A stretch of DNA of 64,000 nt from Myxococcus stipitatus. Its GTDB lineage: Bacteria > Myxococcota > Myxococcia > Myxococcales > Myxococcaceae. A program made the translations under genes and the position numbers. Location: assembly GCF_037414475.1 (NCBI RefSeq), contig NZ_CP147913.1, forward strand, positions 8,876,501 to 8,940,500, given 5' to 3'. Positions 1 to 8,427 of this stretch are shown piece by piece (within the stretch, counting starts at the first letter, position 1; each line of letters begins with the position of its first letter). The notes under the pieces were generated by a model. It did not search any database, was not told the DNA's origin, and was given only the letters and a program-made list of their open reading frames with translations.

Positions 1-1
1 G

Positions 2-976
2 GGCCTGCGCGAAGTGGAGCCCAACCTCCACGTCATGTCTCCGCTGGCGATTCCGTTCTACGGCTCCGAGTGGGTTCGCGGGGCGAATCGCGAGCTGCTG
101 CGGCTGCAGGTGCTGCGAGCGATGAAGAAGCTGGGCTTTCAGCGGCCCATCTCCTGGAGCTTCCTGCCCGCGTCGGCGCCGGTGTCCGGCTCGTTGGGGG
201 AGGAGTTCGTCGTCTACCACTGCGTGGACGAGTTCTCCGCCTTCAGCGACACCAACGGCCGGCACATCGCGGAGCTCGAGGAGCGGCTTCTGCGCCGGGC
301 GGACCTGTGCATCACCTCCGCCGAGCGGCTGCGGGACAGCAAGTCACGCCTCAACCCGCGCACCGTGCTGGTGCGCCACGGCACCGACTTCCGGCACTTC
401 GTGAAGGCGTGTGACCCGGCCACGCCCATCCCGGCGGATATCGCCCGGCTGCCGAAGCCCATCATCGGCTTCTTCGGGCTGGTGGCGGACTGGGTGGACC
501 AGGACGCCATCATCGCGGCGGCGCGAGCCCACCGCGAAGGCTCGGTGGTGGTGATTGGCAAGACGACGCCGGACTGTGACGACTCCCGGCTGCGGGCCGA
601 GCCGAACATCCACATGCTGGGCCGCAAGGCGTACGCGGACCTGCCGGGATACTGCCGGGCCTTCGATGTCGCGCTGATGCCGTTCAAGATCAGCGAGCTC
701 ACGCTGAACGCCAACCCGCTGAAGGTGCGCGAGTACCTGGCCTCGGGGTTGCCGGTGGTGTCCACGGACCTGCCAGAGGTCCGCAAGGTGGGGCTCTGCA
801 AGATTGCCTCGTCGACCGAAGACTTCGTGCGCAAGGTGAACGAGTGCCTCGCGGAGGGCCCGGGCCCGCAGCGCGAGCGCGCCGAGCGAATCTTCAACGA
901 GAGCTGGGATGCGCGCGTCGAGGAGATTCGCCACCACGTGGGCTCCGCGATGGAAGCGGCTGGCAAGTCGCTCTGA
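2..976 (+). CDS. Glycosyltransferase, GT-B type, C-terminal part (5' end outside window)
   Basis: The frame is open to the left edge, so the gene starts before the window; 324 residues are visible. The visible part contains most of a GT-B glycosyltransferase. A donor-side Rossmann half begins near the segment PIIGFFGLVADWVD, and the late segment NPLKVREYLASGLPVVSTDLPEV is the usual nucleotide-sugar binding region of GT1/GT4-like enzymes. No signal peptide or membrane segment is visible, so a cytoplasmic enzyme adding a sugar to a polysaccharide or lipid-linked intermediate is expected; the substrate cannot be read from sequence. The GTG at position 14 is internal, not the true start. In Myxococcus, glycosyltransferases of this kind occur in exopolysaccharide and spore-coat clusters, so an upstream polysaccharide locus is likely, but this is inference. 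Confidence 0.8.
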   Translation, partial: GLREVEPNLHVMSPLAIPFYGSEWVRGANRELLRLQVLRAMKKLGFQRPISWSFLPASAPVSGSLGEEFVVYHCVDEFSAFSDTNGRHIAELEERLLRRADLCITSAERLRDSKSRLNPRTVLVRHGTDFRHFVKACDPATPIPADIARLPKPIIGFFGLVADWVDQDAIIAAARAHREGSVVVIGKTTPDCDDSRLRAEPNIHMLGRKAYADLPGYCRAFDVALMPFKISELTLNANPLKVREYLASGLPVVSTDLPEVRKVGLCKIASSTEDFVRKVNECLAEGPGPQRERAERIFNESWDARVEEIRHHVGSAMEAAGKSL

Positions 977-1030
977 GCGCGGGACACGGGGCGTCGGGAT
1001 GGGGACCGGGCTCGCGGCTGGGCGTGTGGC

Positions 1031-2215
1031 TCAGGCGCGGGGAGCGGCTTCCCGTCCCGTCACGGCACGCTCGAGGTGAGCATAGAGACGGGCCACACGT
1101 GCGTAGTCCGCGGGCCGGACGCTGGGCTGGGTGAGGAGCTGGCGCAGCTGCGTCTTCGCATCCAGGTAGGAGAGGGCGGGGATTCCGCCTTCCTGCTCCA
1201 TCCGCCGTGCCGCTTCCGTGTCCTCCAGGTCCAGGGAGATGCCCAGTTGTTCCTGCAACTGGTGTCTCAAGGACCTGTCGAGCTCCGGGAGGAGTTCTTT
1301 CTCCACCTTCGCGCGACGCATGAGCCAGCCCATGCTGCGCACGTACTCGAGGGCGGAGCGGTGTTTCTCGGCCCACAGCGGTCGGGGGGCGCCAAACCGC
1401 GTGCCACGTGAGAGGGCATAGACACCGGCCACGGCGAGCACCTGGGCCGCGAAGACCCAGATGCCTCGGGACACCGGCGGCGGGGGCGCGAGCTGGTGGT
1501 GGTACTCGTCGATGACGAGGGGGCCCCGCGCGGCGAGCGCACTCCAGAAGCGCACGTTGTCGAGCAGCTCCAGTCGCCGGTTCTCCATCAAGTCGGCGCC
1601 GGACAGGACGTAGACCTCGCCCTGTCCAAGGGCCACACGCCACACGGCCACCGCGCCACCGAGTCCGGCGAGGGGAACGGCTTGGGGATGGTCCACGCGG
1701 ATGCCTCGGTCCTGAGCAATCCGCAGGGCGCTGAGTCCACGCAGCGGGCCCGCGCCGAGCCACACATCCGCCGTGGTTCCACCCGCGTCCGCAAGGTCCG
1801 TGGAGAGTCCACGTTCGCTGGCGGGAAGCAGCGGGCCTTGCTCCAGCTTCAGCCATTTCTCCAGGGCTGCTTGATGTTTGCCGAGCTCTCGCGTCGACAG
1901 GTACACCAGGGTGCCGCCCGCCTGAACGAAGCGCTCCACGGCGCTTGCCTCATCGTCGGAGACGGGGCGGCCGATGGGCGAGGCGAGCACGAGTGTTCGT
2001 GTGCCGGTGGCGAGGGAATCCAACGAGGTTCGCTGCTCGCTCACGGCGTGGCCGCCTTCTCGAAGGAACAGGAAGAGGGCTCGCGCGCCTTGCGGGCCCG
2101 TATTCTCCACGGACGGCACGGGTGAGATGGGCGTGTCCTGGTTCGTGCTCAAGCCCGCTGCGAGCGCGAGCACGATGAGGACTGCGAAGACCGCGGTGAC
2201 GCGCAGGTTCTTCAT
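1031..2215 (-). CDS. DUF4350 domain-containing membrane protein
   Basis: 394 aa. A membrane segment near residues 7-22 is followed by an extracytoplasmic domain with the DUF4350 pattern: the GPQGARAL start, a GGTLVYLS strand and a late DEYHH motif at about 236-240. A second membrane helix lies at about 251-268, then a cytoplasmic tail of about 125 residues. The start ATG overlaps the stop of the upstream DUF4129 gene by four bases (ATGA), so the two are translationally coupled. DUF4350 proteins usually sit with MoxR ATPase, DUF58 and DUF4129 genes; only DUF4129 is present here. The biochemical function of the family is unknown. It converges on the glycosyltransferase at the left edge. Confidence 0.75.
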   Translation of the reverse strand: MKNLRVTAVFAVLIVLALAAGLSTNQDTPISPVPSVENTGPQGARALFLFLREGGHAVSEQRTSLDSLATGTRTLVLASPIGRPVSDDEASAVERFVQAGGTLVYLSTRELGKHQAALEKWLKLEQGPLLPASERGLSTDLADAGGTTADVWLGAGPLRGLSALRIAQDRGIRVDHPQAVPLAGLGGAVAVWRVALGQGEVYVLSGADLMENRRLELLDNVRFWSALAARGPLVIDEYHHQLAPPPPVSRGIWVFAAQVLAVAGVYALSRGTRFGAPRPLWAEKHRSALEYVRSMGWLMRRAKVEKELLPELDRSLRHQLQEQLGISLDLEDTEAARRMEQEGGIPALSYLDAKTQLRQLLTQPSVRPADYARVARLYAHLERAVTGREAAPRA

Positions 2216-3108
2216 GCCGCGGCCTCGGTGGTCAGCAGCGCTTGCAGATGCTCGACGGCGTCAATGAATCGCTCGGCCTCTGGTTCGAGTACGGGCGTCA
2301 AGGAGTAGAACGTCTGGTCATACCAGGCCATCAGTCGCTCCACCTCGCGAGTGATGGCGGCGGGCGCACCCCGCGTGGGCAACTCCGCGGCCAGCTCCCG
2401 ATTCGTCTTCACCCGGTCGGGCCGCGCCAGCCGCCGCTCCTCCAGCGTCGACAACATGCTCAGCAAGGCCTCGCGAATCGCCTCGCGCGGCTGGTCCGCC
2501 AGCGCCTTCCGGGCGCGCTTCAGGTGCTCCGGCGGCGCATCCAGCACGAGCGGCGCGGAGGCATTCCCGCCCTCGGTGCGCACCGCCTTCCGGCGCAATC
2601 GCATGGCGCGAACCCGCAGGGCGCCCCACAACACGAGCGCGATGGCCAGCCCCAGCATCACCGCGCGCGTCGCGACAGCGAAGCCCTGCGCCTCGCGGGA
2701 TTCAAAGAGGCCTTCCAGCCACGACTCCAGCTTGCGAAGAAACTGCTTCACCAGGTCGCCGTGCCGCTGCCGGGCCTTCGCGAACTCAGGACGGTCGAGC
2801 ACCTCCTTGAGCCGCTCACGTTCGCTGACGGGAAACTCCGCGACGGTGGCCGAGGACGTGGACTCCTGCCGTTCCAGGGCACAGGCGCGCTCGAGGAAGT
2901 CCGCCACGTGCTGGACCTGCTCCGGCGCGGTGGCGGTCGCATCCTCGTGCGGGAGCGGCATGCCCCCCATGCTTCGCCGCACGACCTCGAGCGACGCTTG
3001 GAGCTCCTCCGGACGAGACCGGGCGGTCTCCTCCAGGGCGCGCACGGTGGCCTCCCGCTCATCGCAGGGGAGCGCGGACAGCAGGAGGAGGAGGGGCAGG
3101 GGCGACAC
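2212..3108 (-). CDS. DUF4129 domain-containing membrane protein
   Basis: 298 aa, GTG start. A hydrophobic N-terminus (residues 2-14, ending in Cys15) looks like a signal peptide, possibly a lipoprotein signal. A helical extracytoplasmic region follows, then one membrane helix at about 143-165. The cytoplasmic C-terminus carries the DUF4129 pattern (TNRELAAELP, then LMAWYDQTFYSL). The gene lies 24 bases after the upstream membrane-protein gene and overlaps the DUF4350 gene by four bases, so the three are one transcription unit. DUF4129 proteins are of unknown function and are often linked to transglutaminase or MoxR loci; neither is visible here. Confidence 0.75.
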   Translation of the reverse strand: MSPLPLLLLLSALPCDEREATVRALEETARSRPEELQASLEVVRRSMGGMPLPHEDATATAPEQVQHVADFLERACALERQESTSSATVAEFPVSERERLKEVLDRPEFAKARQRHGDLVKQFLRKLESWLEGLFESREAQGFAVATRAVMLGLAIALVLWGALRVRAMRLRRKAVRTEGGNASAPLVLDAPPEHLKRARKALADQPREAIREALLSMLSTLEERRLARPDRVKTNRELAAELPTRGAPAAITREVERLMAWYDQTFYSLTPVLEPEAERFIDAVEHLQALLTTEAAA

Positions 3109-3132
3109 GCGGGGGCTCGCGGAGAAGTGGGG

Positions 3133-4149
3133 TCAGGCGGCGAGTGTCGGGGAGGGCTCGCTGCCCAGTCGCTGCTCCAGGTCCAGACCCTCTCGGCGCA
3201 CGCGCATGTCCACGTAGAAGAAGGCGCAGGCGACGAAGTTGACGGGGGAGAAGAAGGACTGCGCGGCGACCTGGAGGATTTCGACGGGAACCAGGAGGAG
3301 CTGTGGCGTGCGCGCGAGCGTCGCGGTGTCGAACGGGTTGCCGTAGGGCAGCATCACCAGCCACGACGGGATGCTGAAGACGAGGTGAACGGAGAAGAGG
3401 ATGAGGCTCACCACGGTGAAGAGAATCATCGCGCGGACCATGCCGCGCCCCAGGAAGCCCGGCTCCACGTGTCCCGCCAGCAGGGCCCGCGAGCGCTTGA
3501 ACGCGGCCCACGCGCCCAGGTCCTCCATGGCGAGCACCGGCGGCAGGAGGAGGAAGCGCAGGAAGTACCAGAGGAACGCGGCGAGGAGTCCCAGGCTCGA
3601 GCCCAGGATGCCCACCACCAGCAGCACCGTGCCCAGGACGGAGGACTCCATCACCTGCGCGACGCCACCAGCGACCATCAAGAGGCCCCCCGGTATCATC
3701 AGCAGCAGCGACACCCCCGCGGACCAGAGCAGCGACAGCAGATACGCGCCCGTCACCGGACCGATCATGGAGAAGCCTCGGCGAAGGCTCGCCATCGGGC
3801 TCACCGGCGTCCCCAGCTGGGCGCTCACGATGTAGCGAGAGCTAGCCACCATGGCGAGCCAATAGCTCCAGATGAGGAACAGGAACAAGGCGACCCACAG
3901 GAGCGTGGAGGCCATCATCTGCCCCAGTTCTTCCAGCGAGGGAGTCCGCTGGTCCGGGGTGAAGAGCCTGGGCGACAGCCAGGCCGTGATTTGGAGCACG
4001 CCCTTGGTGGCGATGTAGTTCACCAGGGAGTAGCCCAGGCTGAGCAGGAAGAGGGGCTTGAGGTGGCCGCGCCAGAATGTAACGGCGCGGTCAATCAATT
4101 CCCCCAGGGCCAGGGGGCGCAGTTCAGGGACGGAGGCTGGCGGAGTCAC
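3133..4149 (-). CDS. Multi-pass membrane protein, function unknown
   Basis: 338 aa from the GTG at 4149. This start is chosen because its GTGA overlaps the stop of the upstream ThiE/TenI-family gene by four bases; an in-frame GTG at 4179 would overlap by 34 bases. At least five long hydrophobic stretches are visible, including LFLLSLGYSLVNYI, TLLWVALFLFLIW and VLLVVGILGSSLGLLAAFLW, in the manner of glycerophosphodiesterase-type or DUF975-like membrane domains, but no catalytic motif is seen. It couples the thiamine genes to the DUF4129/DUF4350 pair in one leftward operon. Function is not recognised; a shared role with the two DUF proteins at the inner membrane is more likely than one in thiamine synthesis. 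Confidence 0.7.
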   Translation of the reverse strand: MTPPASVPELRPLALGELIDRAVTFWRGHLKPLFLLSLGYSLVNYIATKGVLQITAWLSPRLFTPDQRTPSLEELGQMMASTLLWVALFLFLIWSYWLAMVASSRYIVSAQLGTPVSPMASLRRGFSMIGPVTGAYLLSLLWSAGVSLLLMIPGGLLMVAGGVAQVMESSVLGTVLLVVGILGSSLGLLAAFLWYFLRFLLLPPVLAMEDLGAWAAFKRSRALLAGHVEPGFLGRGMVRAMILFTVVSLILFSVHLVFSIPSWLVMLPYGNPFDTATLARTPQLLLVPVEILQVAAQSFFSPVNFVACAFFYVDMRVRREGLDLEQRLGSEPSPTLAA

Positions 4150-4781
4150 GGGCCCGGCAGCATAGCCCGGGGCGGGCACGCGGCCAGCAGAGCTCGTGCG
4201 GCGAGGCCTGGCTCCTTGGCTTCCAGCACGGCGGAGATGACGGCGAACCCGGCGGCGCCGCTGACTCGGCCCGCTGTCTCCTGGGTGATTCCACCCAGGG
4301 CGAGCGCGGGGCAGGACAGGTGCCTCGCCAGGGAGGCGAAGCCCTCTGGCCCGAGCGTCTCGCGGGTGTCTCCAGGCTTGGAGCCTGGAGCGAAGACAGG
4401 GCTCACCAGGGTGAGGTCCGCGCCGCGTGCCGCTCGGGCCTCCGCTTCGTCATGCACGGCCACGCTGACCCACCGGCCGGCGGGGAGCAGGTCTCGAACG
4501 TCTTGGGGAGAGAGGCCGTGCGCGGGCAGGTGCAGATGCGCCCCGACGAGGAGCGCGATGTCCAGCCGCCCGTTGATGAACAGCGGATTGCCCCGGGCAT
4601 GGCACAGCGACGCGAGGAGCCGGGCTTCGTCGAGGAAGGTCCGCCCGGAGGCCTCGGGATGGCGGTGTTGAACCGCCACTTCGGGGCCCGCCTCCAGCGC
4701 CTTGCCCAGCGCATGCAGGAGCTGCTCGCGCGGCAGGCGCCAGTCGGTGATGACAACGAGCCGGGGGAGGGTGGGTGCCAC
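4146..4781 (-). CDS. ThiE/TenI family protein, more like thiazole tautomerase TenI
   Basis: 211 aa, GTG start, 22 bases after thiG. The fold is the ThiE/TenI TIM barrel: an ITD start (11-13), INGRLDIAL (69-77), SVAVH (106-110), LVSPVFAPGSKPG (125-137) and ALGGI near the end. Residues expected in a thiamine phosphate synthase are changed. The LREK motif is replaced by VQHRHP (37-42), the Asp after Asn70 is Gly, and HLGQ is replaced by HLHLP (82-86), which matches the TenI pattern. From family knowledge, TenI speeds aromatisation of the thiazole made by ThiG, which fits the operon thiS-thiG. An annotation pipeline would probably call it thiE. If it is TenI, a true thiE must lie elsewhere. Confidence 0.75.
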   Translation of the reverse strand: MAPTLPRLVVITDWRLPREQLLHALGKALEAGPEVAVQHRHPEASGRTFLDEARLLASLCHARGNPLFINGRLDIALLVGAHLHLPAHGLSPQDVRDLLPAGRWVSVAVHDEAEARAARGADLTLVSPVFAPGSKPGDTRETLGPEGFASLARHLSCPALALGGITQETAGRVSGAAGFAVISAVLEAKEPGLAARALLAACPPRAMLPGP

Positions 4782-4803
4782 GGATCGAACCCCGGCCCGG
4801 GTG

Positions 4804-5586
<783 letters not shown>

Positions 5587-5599
5587 GGTCCTCTCCTCG

Positions 5600-5800
5600 C
5601 TACCCGCCGCCGACGAAAGTGACGATTTCCACGCGGTCCCCCGCTTGGAGGTGGTGCTCGAGGTGGCGGGCGCGGCGCACCACCTCTGCGTTCACCTCCA
5701 CGGCCACGCCTGGACCTCCGATTCGAAGCGACTCCAGCAGCGCCGAGAGGGTGATGGCCTCCGGCACCTCGCGTGTCTCTCCGTTGACCCAGACCTGCAT
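5600..5800 (-). CDS. thiS: Sulfur carrier protein ThiS
   Basis: 66 aa from the ATG at 5800, preceded by AAGGAG ten bases upstream; a longer frame reaching 5851 lacks such a site. ThiS is a ubiquitin-fold carrier whose C-terminal Gly is adenylated and thiocarboxylated to donate sulfur to ThiG. The sequence starts MQVWVNGE, has the expected VAVEVN strand and ends VEIVTFVGGG, giving the required terminal Gly-Gly. It is the first gene of the leftward thiamine operon. No ThiF adenylyltransferase or ThiH/ThiO gene is present nearby, so the activating enzymes are elsewhere. Confidence 0.93.
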   Translation of the reverse strand: MQVWVNGETREVPEAITLSALLESLRIGGPGVAVEVNAEVVRRARHLEHHLQAGDRVEIVTFVGGG

Positions 5801-5835
5801 GGCGTCACGGCTCCTTGGGATGGGGACCCGGGGAC

Positions 5836-5864
5836 GCACTACAGGGGGCAATGCGTGAAGTCAA
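5836..5864 (-). promoter_or_regulatory. Possible sigma-70 promoter for thiS operon
   Basis: Reading leftward, TTGACT (5864-5859) is followed after 17 bases by TAGTGC (5841-5836), a good -35 and a poor -10. An inverted repeat TGCGT-N7-ACGCA (5852-5868) overlaps the -35 and could be an operator. No TPP riboswitch core is visible in the short leader that follows, which is unusual for a thiamine operon. Confidence 0.3.
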
Positions 5865-5913
5865 CGCACACTCTGGCCGTACGTCCGCCACCGTCATCGC
5901 TATACTTGGCGTC

Positions 5914-6309
5914 ATGCTCATGGCTCCCAGCAGGCTCCTCTCCACCGCGCTCATCGTCGCGCTTGGGCTGCCCCTCACCGCGTCCGCGGACGAGCCCACC
6001 GCCGCCGTGGATGCTCCCGTTCGCGCTCCCGCGTCCGGGCTCCATGGGCATCGCTTCGCCTTCGTGGCCGGTGGCGTGCTTGCCGTGGGGGGCCTGGGAT
6101 TGGGCTTCTATGCTCGAGGTGAAGCGCGACGCGCGCAGGGGCTGACGTCGGCTCGGGATGCGCGCGAGGGGTTGGACCGGGCCCGCTCGGCCTCCACGGC
6201 GGCGAACCTCATGTATGCCGCCGCCGGAGCCGCCGTGCTGTACGGCCTGGTGTTGGAGCTGTTGCCGGACGAGGCCGCGGACGCCGCGAACCTCACCTAC
6301 CACTTCTGA
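5914..6309 (+). CDS. Hypothetical protein with signal peptide and two hydrophobic segments
   Basis: 131 aa from the ATG at 5914 (129 from the ATG at 5920). The N-terminus is a typical Sec signal (RLLSTALIVALGLPLTASA) with cleavage after ASA. The mature part has two glycine/alanine-rich hydrophobic helices, FAFVAGGVLAVGGLGLGFYA and LMYAAAGAAVLYGLVLELL, separated by a charged stretch. A TATACT at 5901-5906 lies so close to the first ATG that transcription could start at or next to it, giving a nearly leaderless message. Family not recognised. It is divergent from the thiamine operon and followed by the two CX3CH lipoprotein genes; a membrane-associated role is likely. Confidence 0.55.
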   Translation: MLMAPSRLLSTALIVALGLPLTASADEPTAAVDAPVRAPASGLHGHRFAFVAGGVLAVGGLGLGFYARGEARRAQGLTSARDAREGLDRARSASTAANLMYAAAGAAVLYGLVLELLPDEAADAANLTYHF

Positions 6310-6320
6310 ACGAGCCCCCC

Positions 6321-6848
6321 GTGGCCCACCGCTCTCCTGTTCTCCTCGTGGCCTGTGGCGCTGTCCTGGTCGCCGTGGCCTGCTCCATCAACATGGACGA
6401 AGTCGCTGGCCGAGCCTGCGCGGACGACACCGAATGTCCCTCCCTGTATGCCTGCACGGCGACGGGTGTCTCCGGCCAGCGCACCTGTGAAGTCGTCTAC
6501 CCGCCGCACTACACCGGAGCCGACGGGGGAGGCACCGACGCGGGGCCCGTGCCCACGTACTGCAACGAAGTGCAACCCATCCTCGCGGCGACGTGCGTGA
6601 GCAACTGCCATGGCGCCGACACGAGTGGCAGCCAGCAGTCCTCGTTCCGGCTGGACTACTACGAGCCGACGACGGGCAACGGGGTGCCGGGCGCGAGGGC
6701 CAAGGCGCTGCGCATCCGGGTTCGCGCGTCGGACATGAAAGACATGCCGCCCGCGGGCAGCCCCGCGCCCACCGCCGAGCAGCGTGCGCTGCTGGCTCGC
6801 TGGGTGGCGGGTGGTGCACCCCAGTGCAGTCCGGACGGCGGACCCTGA
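6321..6848 (+). CDS. Putative lipoprotein with cytochrome-like CX3CH motif (copy 1)
   Basis: 175 aa, GTG start, 11 bases after the preceding gene. The N-terminus is hydrophobic and ends VAVAC21, a probable lipoprotein signal. A Cys-rich segment (C33, C39, C45, C56) is followed by a Gly/Asp linker. A domain then begins PTYCNEVQPILAATC and carries C92-VSN-C96-H97, three rather than two residues between the cysteines. Late MPPAG and TAEQRALLARWVAGGAP segments match the C-terminal helix and methionine region of membrane-anchored cytochrome c-like domains. The likely role is a periplasmic or outer-membrane electron carrier or a haem-free relative. It is about half identical to the next gene, indicating tandem duplication. 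Confidence 0.65.
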   Translation: MAHRSPVLLVACGAVLVAVACSINMDEVAGRACADDTECPSLYACTATGVSGQRTCEVVYPPHYTGADGGGTDAGPVPTYCNEVQPILAATCVSNCHGADTSGSQQSSFRLDYYEPTTGNGVPGARAKALRIRVRASDMKDMPPAGSPAPTAEQRALLARWVAGGAPQCSPDGGP

Positions 6849-6911
6849 CGTTTCTGGCCACCGCTCCGCGTTCCCTCGTTTCAGGTTCCAGGTTTCAGGA
6901 CGAGCCCCAAC

Positions 6912-7454
6912 ATGAAGAGACTCCTCGCGAGCGCGGCTGGCGCCGTCGTTCTCACCGTGGCCTGCACCATCGACGTGGCGGACTTCACCGGGAAGACGTG
7001 CGAGACGGCCAGCGACTGTCCGGACACGCATGTCTGCGTCGCGGTGCGGCAAGGTCAGGGGCGCACGTGTGAGGTGCTCGGGCCGCCGGGGACTCCAGAC
7101 GGGGGCGGGGACGCGGGGCCCGTTCCCACGTACTGCGACGACGTGCGGCCCATCCTCGCCGCCAGCTGCGTGAGCAGCTGCCACGGCGCGGACACCAGCG
7201 GCAGTCAGCAGACCACGTTCCGGTTGGACTACTACGAGCCGCCGGACGCGGGGGGGCTCCCGGGCGCCTTCGCGAAGGCCGCGCGCATCCGGGCTCGCAC
7301 GTCGACGTTCCAGGACATGCCGCCGTCGGGGAGCGCCGTCACTCCGCCCACCCCCGAGCAGCGCGCCGTGGTCTCCAGATGGGTGGAGGGTGGGGCGCCC
7401 TTCTGCGGTGACGCGGGTTCTCCGGATGGAGGCCGCGACGCCGGCGGTATCTAG
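6912..7454 (+). CDS. Putative lipoprotein with cytochrome-like CX3CH motif (copy 2)
   Basis: 180 aa. The layout is the same as in the preceding gene: a hydrophobic start ending TVAC18, a Cys-rich stretch (C30, C36, C42, C53), a PDGGGDAG linker, then PTYCDDVRPILAASC with C86-VSS-C90-H91, a DYYEPP segment, DMPPSG and EQRAVVSRWVEGGAP. An extra C-terminal tail of Gly/Asp residues is present. The CX3CH spacing is kept in both copies, so it is not a single-copy accident. The two genes are 63 bases apart and probably co-transcribed. Whether haem is bound cannot be decided from sequence. Confidence 0.65.
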   Translation: MKRLLASAAGAVVLTVACTIDVADFTGKTCETASDCPDTHVCVAVRQGQGRTCEVLGPPGTPDGGGDAGPVPTYCDDVRPILAASCVSSCHGADTSGSQQTTFRLDYYEPPDAGGLPGAFAKAARIRARTSTFQDMPPSGSAVTPPTPEQRAVVSRWVEGGAPFCGDAGSPDGGRDAGGI

Positions 7455-7636
7455 CGCCCACGGTTTGTTCCCATGGAGGGCGGCCGGGCGACCAGGGGCT
7501 TCGTGCCGGGTCCGGTGCCCCTGTGTCGTCCTGTCCGCGCGCGCAAGCCCTGTGCAAGGACGAGGGAAGCGCTCACTTTCTGCCCAACTCCGGGAGACAC
7601 GTTCTCCCGTCAGCCTACGGAAAGGGGCAGGACGAT

Positions 7637-8227
7637 ATGCGCAAGCTCATGATGGCAGTGGGTGCGGTCGCGGCGCTGGCCATGGCTTCCGGCTGTAGCA
7701 AGCGGGACAACGTCGCGGAACAACGCCAGGACGTCGCCGAGGCGCAGTCCGAGGCTCAGCAGAAGACCGCGGAAATCCGTCAGGACGAGCAGCAGGACAT
7801 CGCGCGGACCCAGCGCGCCGCCAGCGAGGACATCGCGGAGACGCGGAGCGAGGCGAACCAGGACGTCGCCAACGCGCAGCAGGAAGTGAAGGACGAGCAG
7901 GGTGAACTGGCCAACGCCGAGCGCGAGCGTGGCGAGGACCTGGCGCAGGGTGGCTCTGGCACGTCTGGGACCGCCGCGGCCACGAACGTGCAAGGGCGCG
8001 TGCTCACCACGGGCCGTGACTCGCTGACCGTGGTCGACACCACGACGAACCGGCAAATCAAACTGAAGACGAACGACCAGAGCCGCATCCTCCACGACAA
8101 CCACCCGGTGAAGCTGGGGGACATCAAGGAAGGGGACCAGGTTCGGGCGTCCTATGTCGCGGACGGCAAGGACCTGGTGGTCCGTGAACTGAGCATCACC
8201 CAGCCCGTCGTACCGGCCCCGAAGTAA
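7637..8227 (+). CDS. Lipoprotein with Gln/Glu/Ala-rich coiled region and C-terminal beta domain
   Basis: 196 aa from the ATG at 7637, which has AGGGG about nine bases upstream; the frame is open further left but without support. The signal ends MASGC, a good lipobox. Residues of about 25-115 form repeated heptad-like units rich in Asp, Ala, Gln, Glu and Arg (for example DVAEAQSEAQQ, DIARTQRAASED, DVANAQQEVKDE), predicting a long helix or coiled coil with a roughly 11-residue repeat. The C-terminal 80 residues look like a small beta domain (VQGRVLTTGRDSLTVVD, QIKLKTNDQSRIL, IKEGDQVRASYV) resembling OB/DUF5666-type folds. A periplasmic structural or envelope role is likely. A terminator-like hairpin follows. 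Confidence 0.6.
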   Translation: MRKLMMAVGAVAALAMASGCSKRDNVAEQRQDVAEAQSEAQQKTAEIRQDEQQDIARTQRAASEDIAETRSEANQDVANAQQEVKDEQGELANAERERGEDLAQGGSGTSGTAAATNVQGRVLTTGRDSLTVVDTTTNRQIKLKTNDQSRILHDNHPVKLGDIKEGDQVRASYVADGKDLVVRELSITQPVVPAPK

Positions 8228-8266
8228 CGCAAGACAGGCACAACCTCTCCTGGCGGAGGTCCGGGG

Positions 8267-8303
8267 GCGGCTCTCTCCTGGCGAGGGGGCCGCTCCTTCT
8301 TTG
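8267..8303 (+). terminator. Rho-independent terminator-like hairpin
   Basis: An 11-bp stem with two G-T pairs (arms 8267-8277 and 8283-8293) and a five-base loop is followed by the T-rich tail TCCTTCTTTG. It lies 40 bases after the coiled lipoprotein gene and before the kinase-like gene. Confidence 0.55.
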
Positions 8304-8427
8304 CGCGAATCCATTCTGGAGGGTTGGATGGAAGTGTCAGACCTGGGTGGTAGGAGGAACCCGTGGGGTTTCCTCACGCCTTCCCAACCCTGGGAAGGAC
8401 CTTCACACCCAGGAGCAACCACTCGAA

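Noticed and set aside
2242..4671. Very long open frame on the plus strand (over 800 codons)
   Set aside because: It lies opposite four genes with clear protein signatures; long antisense frames are expected at this GC content and its product is low-complexity Arg/Gly/His.
4770..4800. T-loop-like sequence GGGGTTCGATCC on the minus strand, suggesting a tRNA
   Set aside because: The flanking T-stem has a mismatch and no acceptor, D or anticodon arms can be built; the stretch spans the thiG-tenI gap and the start of the coding region.
5801..5913. TPP riboswitch upstream of thiS
   Set aside because: The region is short and has no CTGAGA or ACCTGATC-like core on either strand.
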